Origin: Candidatus Methanomethylophilaceae archaeon
GTDB lineage: Archaea; Thermoplasmatota; Thermoplasmata; Methanomassiliicoccales; Methanomethylophilaceae
DNA length: 6,743 nt
Reading direction: 5' to 3'
Assembly: GCA_013329105.1 (NCBI GenBank)
Contig: DUKW01000093.1
Coordinates: forward strand, 1-6,743
A program made the position numbers and the translations under genes. Below, one piece after another: positions 1 through 4,259 of this stretch (within the stretch, counting starts at the first letter, position 1; each line of letters begins with the position of its first letter). Under the pieces are notes generated by a model. The model worked only from the letters and a program-made list of their open reading frames with translations. It was not told the DNA's origin and searched no databases.

Positions 1-1
1 C

Positions 2-130
2 AAGGAGGCCCGTAAAAGGGGTTGCAAGGCGTTTCTAGCGGTCTACAACATATCGGAGGGCGCGAACCCCGAGACTATAATCGACCCGTTACGGCCGCCG
101 GAGAGACTCTCCTTCACGCCGATATCCTGA
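2..130 (+). CDS. C-terminal end of an unrecognised protein (5' partial)
   Basis: An open frame enters from the left edge and runs 42 codons to a TGA at 128-130. I do not recognise the family. Codon choice supports real coding: third positions are mostly G or C, and the translation has a plausible mix of residues, beginning KEARKRGCKAFLAVYNISEG and ending with a proline-rich tail around IIDPLRPPERL. No motif, membrane segment or metal-binding cluster is visible in this short piece. A run of six T at 174-179 downstream could serve as an archaeal terminator. Overlapping open frames on both strands (22-273 plus, 43-231 and 114-383 minus) have less protein-like composition, so I prefer this one. 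The main doubt is that only the tail is present. Confidence 0.45.
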   Translation, partial: KEARKRGCKAFLAVYNISEGANPETIIDPLRPPERLSFTPIS

Positions 131-173
131 GCGTCGCAGACACAGCGCAACCCCTGAGGGCTGGCAGGCAGCA

Positions 174-179
174 TTTTTT
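174..179 (+). terminator. Possible T-tract terminator
   Basis: Six consecutive T residues lie 44 nt after the stop codon of the partial gene at the left edge. Archaeal RNA polymerase can terminate on T-rich tracts of the non-template strand without a strong hairpin. No convincing stem precedes it, so this is inferred from position and composition only. Confidence 0.3.
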
Positions 180-272
180 CCTTCGCCGCCACCCTCTCAC
201 ACTCTCCCTCCCCTCGCCCCCGACCCCGCAATCCGATATTTTTGCCGATATTGGCATACGGTGCTCAATATA

Positions 273-286
273 GTGCATTGATGCAC
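273..286. repeat. Perfect inverted repeat GTGCAT-TG-ATGCAC
   Basis: Six-base arms separated by TG. It is the first of four perfect palindromes within about 110 bases and abuts the first ACATCGG copy. It may be an operator-like site, but no regulator is identified. Confidence 0.6.
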
Positions 287-310
287 ACATCGGAAAGGAT
301 CTAGGAAAAA

Positions 311-322
311 CGCCGATCGGCG
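311..322. repeat. Perfect 12-base palindrome CGCCGATCGGCG
   Basis: The sequence equals its own reverse complement over 12 bases. It contains the CCGAT/ATCGG core that recurs through this non-coding stretch, which suggests a shared binding motif rather than isolated coincidence. Confidence 0.6.
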
Positions 323-335
323 CAGCCCTCGGAAC

Positions 336-353
336 ATCAGGTCTTGACCTGAT
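336..353. repeat. Perfect inverted repeat ATCAGGTC-TT-GACCTGAT
   Basis: Eight-base arms with a two-base spacer, 18 bases in all. This is the longest of the four palindromes here and has the typical size of an operator for a dimeric helix-turn-helix protein. No adjacent regulator gene is visible in the window. Confidence 0.65.
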
Positions 354-368
354 TGTGACAAAACATCG

Positions 369-381
369 GATAACGTTTATC
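369..381. repeat. Perfect inverted repeat GATAA-CGT-TTATC
   Basis: Five-base arms around CGT. ACATCGG copies overlap or flank it at 363-369 and 382-388. It is weak alone and more interesting as part of the cluster. Confidence 0.5.
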
Positions 382-484
382 ACATCGGGGAAAAATGCGC
401 ACCATCGCGGCCATGGACGGCATGGTGAGGAAAAGCGTGCTGCGTACTCTTGATTGCTCCTTAGAAAATTGTCGGAAATGGTTT

Positions 485-796
485 CTACAGCGTGAGGATC
501 CTAGCATTTTCCAGCTGAGGGAACCTCTTTTTCTTTCTCGGTTCGTTAGAAACCACATCGAACGTCTTCTCCAGCTCTATTGGCATGTTGATTTCGTTAA
601 TGCATTTGCTGGAGTTGTTCTTCCTCGTGATGTACTCATGAGCGAAGGATCGCGACATCGACTGAACGCCTTTGAAATCGATCGATATGTGCTTTTGTTT
701 CAAGGATTCGATTCGGTTGAACAGCTCAGATGCGTTGTCCCTTAGCACCAGGTTGCGTGCCAGCTCTTCCGAGATAACTATGTTGTAATAATCCAC
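485..796 (-). CDS. STAS-like protein (DUF4325 type)
   Basis: A 103-residue protein that resembles the DUF4325 STAS-like family. The signature is the strand and loop around residues 38-55 (SIDFKGVQSMSRSFAHEY), where a STAS domain would carry its hydrophobic strand, turn and serine-rich loop, followed by an I-N-x-x-N-like segment (INEINMPIELEKTF). STAS proteins bind kinase-like ATPases and are often switched by serine phosphorylation; S46, S48 and S50 are candidate sites by position only. The start is GTG at 796-794, chosen because a strong GGAGGG lies at 809-804 with a seven-base spacer. It follows the ATPase gene by 17 bases, so the two are almost certainly one transcript. No membrane segment or signal peptide is seen. 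The basic tail (EPRKKKRF) is notable. The family call is fairly sure; the biological role is unknown. Confidence 0.75.
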   Translation of the reverse strand: MDYYNIVISEELARNLVLRDNASELFNRIESLKQKHISIDFKGVQSMSRSFAHEYITRKNNSSKCINEINMPIELEKTFDVVSNEPRKKKRFPQLENARILTL

Positions 797-803
797 GTAC
801 GCT

Positions 804-809
804 CCCTCC
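804..809 (-). promoter_or_regulatory. Shine-Dalgarno site of the STAS-like gene
   Basis: On the minus strand this reads GGAGGG, seven bases before a GTG codon. It lies in the gap between the two genes of the operon and decides the GTG start of the downstream gene. The upstream ATPase gene shows no such site, which fits a leaderless first gene and an SD-led second gene. Confidence 0.7.
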
Positions 810-813
810 GTGA

Positions 814-1569
814 TTAATGTAATTCTATTCTAGCGCTTATTAAAGTTCCGCAGTATTTCTCTTTCAATATAAACTTTAGGGGTTCACGTTCATTACCGGA
901 CATGTAAAGCCCTCCGTTACCGGATGCGATGAAGACCTCTCCTTTCTGTTCGTTGATGAAATATTCTATACTTTCCCCTAAACCGTATCCTCGTTCGATA
1001 GATATCTTTGAGCTGAGGCCGTTGAGTGCCTGATCGATAGCTTCAGTATCGTCATATTCATAGCCCACGTCTCTCAGGCTGCCCCCTATGGTTATCCCAT
1101 CGTCCAGGATGCAGAACTCCATGAACCCCTTGCTGGGGTATTTCTGGGCGGTTGCGGCGGCGAAATTGAATTTGGAGTGTTGGTATACGTTATCAGACAG
1201 CTCTCCCAGGATGTATCTGAAATTGCCGGTTTTATCAACTTCTCCTGCCAGATTGCATATATGGTCCATTATCGGGTCGAAGTGTTTCTTATCAACGGGG
1301 AATGTTGAATATGGCAGATAGGTTGCGCAGCAATCCTGTCCAGGCCTCCTTTGGATTAATGTGGAGATGTAGTCTCTGACCTTCTGATCCTCGGGGAGTT
1401 TCATATCCAGCGATTGATCGCGAACGAATTCACATATCAATGGAAGGAAGGTTGTTGGATATATCCAGGTGATTCTTGACAGATCCACCGATCCGGTTTG
1501 TTTGGAAGCGTCCATCAGGCTTGAGTATTTGGAATAATTCCTCACCAGTTCGGGTAAGCGCTGCCCCAT
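814..1569 (-). CDS. GHKL-type ATPase with N-terminal STAS-like segment
   Basis: A 251-residue soluble protein whose second half has the Bergerat ATP-binding fold. The N box is at residues 122-132 (GELSDNVYQHS, with E123 and N127), the G1 box at 155-158 (LDDG), the G2 box at 193-198 (RGYGLG), and a final strand at 241-248 (GTLISARI). There is no histidine-phosphorylation domain, so it looks like an anti-sigma-factor-type serine kinase (SpoIIAB/RsbW style) or a plain ATPase switch rather than a sensor kinase. Residues 27-45 (VDLSRITWIYPTTFLPL) resemble the STAS 'DLS-x-V-x-W-ID' strand, suggesting an N-terminal STAS-like part. It is followed after 17 bases by a DUF4325 STAS-like gene, its probable partner. 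The ATG at 1569 is preceded by a minus-strand TATA-like box at leaderless distance and no Shine-Dalgarno site. The ATPase fold is confident; the substrate is unknown. Confidence 0.8.
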   Translation of the reverse strand: MGQRLPELVRNYSKYSSLMDASKQTGSVDLSRITWIYPTTFLPLICEFVRDQSLDMKLPEDQKVRDYISTLIQRRPGQDCCATYLPYSTFPVDKKHFDPIMDHICNLAGEVDKTGNFRYILGELSDNVYQHSKFNFAAATAQKYPSKGFMEFCILDDGITIGGSLRDVGYEYDDTEAIDQALNGLSSKISIERGYGLGESIEYFINEQKGEVFIASGNGGLYMSGNEREPLKFILKEKYCGTLISARIELH

Positions 1570-1591
1570 AATGTAGGATTATTCTTCTGAG

Positions 1592-1598
1592 ATAAAAT
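1592..1598 (-). promoter_or_regulatory. TATA-like box of the ATPase operon
   Basis: The minus strand reads ATTTTAT here, centred about 26 bases upstream of the ATG at 1569. Archaeal transcription usually starts about 25 bases after the TATA box, so the mRNA would begin at or next to the start codon. The absence of a Shine-Dalgarno site agrees with this. The box departs somewhat from the consensus. Confidence 0.45.
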
Positions 1599-1649
1599 TG
1601 TTAAGGACAGAATGGTATGTTTAAGATATGGGATAAATAAAGAGAAGGC

Positions 1650-1656
1650 TATAAAT
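1650..1656 (+). promoter_or_regulatory. TATA box of the 140-residue orphan gene
   Basis: TATAAAT is centred 26 bases before the ATG at 1679, with a purine-rich stretch (AGAGAAGG) just upstream where a BRE element would lie. The start codon has no Shine-Dalgarno site. The arrangement predicts a leaderless transcript, and the promoter is divergent from that of the ATPase operon. Confidence 0.6.
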
Positions 1657-1678
1657 GCATATATGAAAATTAATTTTT

Positions 1679-2101
1679 ATGGAAAATAAAAACAAATTCT
1701 ATTTTGGAAGGATAATGGGAGAACTTCTTAGGATTGAAAAGAGAATCGATCCGAAGATGGTCAACCATTGGGATGATGTGATTTTTGGATTGCTCCATGG
1801 AATCGAACCTGTAATCGACGAGTTCTTCCCAGAGGACAACGAGCCATATAGACAAATAATTACTAAAGAAGATTACTCAACGTTCTGTGACATAATGAAT
1901 GAATGTAGGCGAATGGGTGATGATTTCAGGGGTTATTACGATGTAGAAGACAAGTACAGTTTCGAAAGAGGAAAGGCGTGCATAATCTTGGACTATTTCA
2001 GATTGGCTGGTTTATATCCTGACATTGTAGAAAAAATAAATAGTGAGCACTCACCAGTAGAAGTTAGATATGCACATATTGACAAAGAAAAGGATGTTTG
2101 A
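1679..2101 (+). CDS. Uncharacterised 140-residue protein
   Basis: I do not recognise this protein. It is small, acidic and looks soluble and mostly helical, with amphipathic stretches at about residues 8-24 (FGRIMGELLRIEKRID), 32-49, 65-78 (EDYSTFCDIMNECRRM) and 93-118 (SFERGKACIILDYFRLAGLY). There are three cysteines but no CxxC pair, no signal peptide and no membrane helix. ATG 1679 is preferred because a TATA box lies 26 bases upstream, giving a leaderless mRNA. The gene is divergent from the ATPase/STAS-like operon and followed after 120 bases by the double zinc-ribbon gene, with no obvious promoter between, so those two may share a transcript. Codon use is AT-rich compared with the HdrD-like gene, which fits acquired DNA. 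A small immunity or accessory protein is possible but nothing shows it. Confidence 0.7.
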   Translation: MENKNKFYFGRIMGELLRIEKRIDPKMVNHWDDVIFGLLHGIEPVIDEFFPEDNEPYRQIITKEDYSTFCDIMNECRRMGDDFRGYYDVEDKYSFERGKACIILDYFRLAGLYPDIVEKINSEHSPVEVRYAHIDKEKDV

Positions 2102-2205
2102 AAGACTATGTCTAATCATCGCACGGGTTTTCAACCAACAGATGAAATCTTCTGCGAATAAGATTCCTGATCTCGATCTGCCAAGGTATGATCGGATCAA
2201 GCTAT

Positions 2206-2217
2206 GGTGATGGTGAT
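2206..2217 (+). promoter_or_regulatory. Tandem GGTGAT Shine-Dalgarno sites
   Basis: GGTGAT occurs twice in a row, at 2206-2211 and 2212-2217. The second copy is four bases before the GTG at 2222. Both match the archaeal anti-Shine-Dalgarno sequence and decide the GTG start over the later in-frame ATG in the MYLQEE stretch. The duplication is unusual. Confidence 0.7.
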
Positions 2218-2221
2218 TTAA

Positions 2222-3145
2222 GTGGATAAAGAGGAAAATGCCTTGGTCATGTACCTTCAGGAGGAGGCGAAATGCCCACACTGCCACGAGCCTTTAGAAA
2301 AAATTCCTCAAAGAAAGACTCGGTGCAAGAATTGCGATCAGTACTTTTTCGTCCGGACGAGACCCTCTGATAGCAGAAAGGTTATAGTAACGGCTGACGG
2401 AGTGACGCTGATAGATGAACAATGGTCTGAAGAAAACAAGAAAAGAGAGGCTCAGAGGATGGACGAGGCCTTAAAAGAATTACCGGAGGACAGTCCCCTT
2501 TATGAAATCCATCATTTGATAGCGAAAAAAGAATCATTGAAAGGTAACTATGACGTGGCTTGGGGTCATTTCAACCTCGCTCGTGAGAGCGCATATGAAA
2601 ATAACGTACCGACAAGAAAGATCGTTGTTGATATGATCAGACAACTGGAAGACGAAGGAAGAAAGGAGTACGCCCTCCAGATGACTTGTAAGGAACTATG
2701 TAAAGATGCAGTGAGACTCATTGATAGGGATATTGAAGGCATCGTAAGAGGTTTGCCTCCGGGTCTAGCCATAGATTCGTTAGTAAAGGAACTTGGTTAT
2801 GACAGGACAGAATTCAAGAATAAAGCGACAACGTGGTGTCAGGCAGTCATCAGGAGCGATCGAAAAGACTTGGAAAAGATCGTGGACGCCTTGGTGGAGT
2901 TCGCATTCAACCGACCGATGCCGATCAGGAGAGTTAAATCGAAATATTGGGAAGATTCACCAAAGTCTTCTTCGGACTTGGGAGTTGAGAGGGAGATTAG
3001 ATATTGTTCCAATTGTGGAAAATTCCTCTCAGAGGAGGGTAACTACTGTCCAAACTGTGGTCAGAGAACAAAACAAGAAGAGCAGAACCAGAGTATCAAG
3101 AAACAAGGACTACTCGGCAAAATCAGAAAGAAGCTGATCGGTTGA
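2222..3145 (+). CDS. Double zinc-ribbon protein of unknown function
   Basis: A 307-residue soluble protein with a zinc ribbon at each end. The first uses C18, C21, C35 and C38 (CPHC...CKNC) and continues into FFVRTRPSDSRKVIVT, a pattern I associate with zinc-ribbon proteins of phage and accessory regions in bacteria. The middle, about residues 60-225, is charged and mainly helical. A second ribbon at C262, C265, C276 and C279 (CSNCG...YCPNCGQR) has the compact ten-residue loop of common archaeal and bacterial zinc ribbons. The tail is lysine-rich (KKQGLLGKIRKKLIG), possibly a nucleic-acid or membrane-surface contact. GTG 2222 is chosen for its tandem GGTGAT sites. It follows the 140-residue orphan and precedes a truncated frame with the same start-site geometry. 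An adaptor or nucleic-acid-binding role is plausible; no catalytic motif is visible. Confidence 0.8.
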   Translation: MDKEENALVMYLQEEAKCPHCHEPLEKIPQRKTRCKNCDQYFFVRTRPSDSRKVIVTADGVTLIDEQWSEENKKREAQRMDEALKELPEDSPLYEIHHLIAKKESLKGNYDVAWGHFNLARESAYENNVPTRKIVVDMIRQLEDEGRKEYALQMTCKELCKDAVRLIDRDIEGIVRGLPPGLAIDSLVKELGYDRTEFKNKATTWCQAVIRSDRKDLEKIVDALVEFAFNRPMPIRRVKSKYWEDSPKSSSDLGVEREIRYCSNCGKFLSEEGNYCPNCGQRTKQEEQNQSIKKQGLLGKIRKKLIG

Positions 3146-3175
3146 CAAATGAATATTTCCAGTTAATGACAAGTT

Positions 3176-3224
3176 GGTGATACTAATGTTCTGGGACGAT
3201 GATGAGAAACCAAAGAGAAGGAAT
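3176..3224 (+). pseudogene. Cut-off start of a gene, reading MFWDDDEKPKRRN
   Basis: GGTGAT at 3176-3181 is four bases before an ATG at 3186, the same spacing as the double zinc-ribbon gene that ends 40 bases earlier. The frame begins MFWDDDEKPKRRN, a credible protein start. It then turns into arginine-rich, non-protein-like sequence and stops after 42 codons, while the transposase frame takes over in the same bases. I read this as the first dozen or so codons of a third gene of the operon, joined to transposon sequence somewhere near 3215-3240. The KPKRRN run is faintly reminiscent of some HNH-nuclease N-termini, but that is far too short to rely on. The alternative is chance. Confidence 0.4.
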
Positions 3225-3684
3225 ATACATGTACAGCGTTACGGAACGCACTCTAGGCATCGCCGCGGACGGAGATACCTTCAGGTACGTTGCGGACGAC
3301 GATCCGAGCTTCAATGAATGCGGGTTCGTCGTCAAAGCGTACGTATGCTTCGATTCCAAGAAGCGAAGCAAAGATGAACAGGAGCTCAAGGCAAGTTTAA
3401 TGGACAAGGTCAACGAGTTGAGCGGAAGAAAATTCCACGACCCTGTTAAAGCCCTCGCCAAGAAGACCGGCTGGATGTCCAAGTACCTTGATTACGAGCT
3501 GGACGCTGAAAGTAGGATGACCGTTACCTACAAGAGCAACGCCATGACCTTCTTCCGCAACCGCACTGGAATGTTCGTGATGCTGACGCCGTCAAGCCGC
3601 TGGGAATCCACGATGGCTGCTTACGACGCGAGAGAGAACATGGAGAGGGCGTTCGCCATCTTCAAGAACGAGTTGGACGGCGTA

Positions 3685-3719
3685 CGCGGGGCGCACCGGC
3701 GACCCGGTGCGCGCCCGCG
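3685..3719. repeat. GC-rich hairpin at the transposase frameshift
   Basis: Nine-base arms GCGCACCGG (3691-3699) and CCGGTGCGC (3704-3712) flank a CGAC loop. An outer six-base stem, CGCGGG (3685-3690) with CCCGCG (3714-3719), continues the helix with a single bulged G at 3713. The transposase reading frame changes here, so the hairpin may have promoted a slippage mutation or a sequencing error. Confidence 0.65.
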
Positions 3720-3905
3720 GTCGGCTGCTGATAAAGTTCCTAGCACTAATGATCAGAGTGAAGATGCACATCATCGTCGCCTCGAGTAGAATGAAGAACC
3801 TCACCGTGGAGAACGCACTGATGTCCGCATCCACGTACGAGATCGTCAAGGACCGCGGCATAAACGTCAGGTCGGAGAAGACTGCGAGGGTCCGAGATAT
3901 CTTCG

Positions 3906-3936
3906 AGCTGTTCGGGGTCGAGGACCCCGAACAGCT
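3906..3936. repeat. Perfect 14-base-arm hairpin in the transposase 3' end
   Basis: AGCTGTTCGGGGTC (3906-3919) and its exact complement (3923-3936) surround a GAG loop. The DNA still encodes transposase sequence (ELFGVEDPEQL), so protein and hairpin are encoded together. It could act as a terminator stem or recognition structure near the element's end, or be a chance product of the peptide. Confidence 0.6.
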
Positions 3937-4165
3937 GCATCTTCCTCATCAAGCACCTTGAGGCTGTAGCTCAAATATGGGGATTTCGGTTGAAAGGGCC
4001 CTAATTCCTGATCAGAATCGCGAGATGATCTTTGTGATATATTGTCGGTCTTATGCCACGAACAATGGCGGGACAGATTTTGGCAGTCTGTAAACCTCTC
4101 ATGAAAGATTGTCCTCAGAAATGACGATCGATGTTCACATATCCAGACGCTGTTGTGGATAAAAC

Positions 4166-4173
4166 TAAATATA
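4166..4173 (+). promoter_or_regulatory. TATA box of the HdrD-like gene
   Basis: TAAATATA fits the archaeal TATA box well. Transcription would be expected about 25 bases further on, near 4195, giving a 5' leader of roughly 65 bases that ends in a Shine-Dalgarno site. This contrasts with the leaderless genes to the left. Confidence 0.5.
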
Positions 4174-4248
4174 CTGTTATCATGTTAAGGTCGATTTCAC
4201 AACGAGGGTTTTCCTGCCAAGGAGCAGCCCCTCATATGATTAAGACCT

Positions 4249-4254
4249 GAGGTG
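4249..4254 (+). promoter_or_regulatory. Shine-Dalgarno site of the HdrD-like gene
   Basis: GAGGTG lies five bases before the ATG at 4260 and supports that start. The first iron-sulfur motif begins only at residue 14, so no upstream extension is needed. Confidence 0.7.
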
Positions 4255-4259
4255 TCCTG

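Larger units (their letters stand above)
131..484. other. 354-base non-coding stretch with dense inverted repeats
   Basis: No convincing gene lies here. From the left it contains a T-tract, then a C- and T-rich, G-poor stretch (about 180-228), then a direct repeat CCGATATT at 233-240 and 245-252. After these come four perfect inverted repeats between 273 and 381, listed separately, with ACATCGG at 287-293, 363-369 and 382-388. The right end meets the stop codon of the minus-strand STAS-like gene at 485. No tRNA, rRNA or CRISPR pattern is apparent. It could be a regulatory region, the worn edge of a mobile element, or a structured RNA; sequence alone does not decide. Confidence 0.6.
3199..3961 (+). 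pseudogene. Decayed IS4/IS1634-like transposase, C-terminal half
   Basis: Two open frames together encode the C-terminal half of a DDE transposase. The first (3199 to about 3690) contains Y142, R145, E149 and K156 in the stretch YDARENMERAFAIFKNELD, which fits the Y-(2)-R-(3)-E-(6)-K signature of IS4-related enzymes; E149 would be the last catalytic residue. A preceding MFVMLT strand also fits. Coding then moves to the next frame near 3684-3698 and continues as VRARGRLLIKFLALMIR to a TGA at 3959-3961. IS1634-type transposases are typically over 500 residues, so the N-terminal half with the two catalytic aspartates is missing. The frame change coincides with a strong hairpin. This copy cannot be active. 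Codon use is more GC-rich than the two genes before it, consistent with a different origin. The exact IS subgroup is uncertain. Confidence 0.8.
3199..4000 (+). mobile_element. Insertion-sequence remnant (IS4/IS1634-like)
   Basis: The transposase remnant marks a degraded insertion sequence. The left end is lost: the reading frame begins with no transposase N-terminus and is joined to the start of an unrelated frame at 3186. The right end probably lies in the 40 bases after 3961 (around CTCAAATATGGGGATTTCGG), but without a left end no terminal inverted repeat or target-site duplication can be matched, so this boundary is approximate. Confidence 0.55.
3962..4259. other. Non-coding gap before the HdrD-like gene
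   Basis: This 298-base gap holds the presumed right edge of the insertion-sequence remnant, followed by the promoter and leader of the HdrD-like gene. I see no structural RNA gene and no convincing coding frame. Two tiny frames (4065-4124 and 4182-4250) were considered and set aside. Confidence 0.5.

Noticed and set aside
22..273. An 83-codon plus-strand frame and two overlapping minus-strand frames near the left edge
   Set aside because: They conflict with the better 2-130 frame, and much of their translation comes from the C-rich tract, giving proline-, serine- or arginine-heavy low-complexity peptides.
395..745. A 116-codon plus-strand open frame beginning MRTIAAMDGMVRKS
   Set aside because: Most of it lies antisense to the well-supported STAS-like gene, and the remainder has no promoter and only a poorly spaced GGGG before the ATG. 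Its first 30 codons could be a gene remnant, but nothing supports that.
2793..3137. A 114-codon plus-strand frame inside the zinc-ribbon gene
   Set aside because: It is an arginine- and serine-rich out-of-frame shadow of the 2222-3145 gene, which has both zinc-binding clusters and a good start site.
3684..3720. Programmed frameshifting in the transposase
   Set aside because: The element already lacks its N-terminal half, no clear slippery heptamer is seen, and this transposase group is not known to me to use frameshifting; decay is simpler.
4065..4124. A 19-residue frame MAGQILAVCKPLMKDCPQK with a TATA-like GATATATT about 26 bases upstream
   Set aside because: The spacing is suggestive of a leaderless small protein, but the frame is too short to separate from chance and has no recognisable family.
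4182..4250. A 22-codon frame whose stop overlaps the Shine-Dalgarno site of the HdrD-like gene, a possible leader peptide
   Set aside because: Its ATG lies only about 10 bases after the TATA box, upstream of the expected transcription start, so it would not be in the mRNA.
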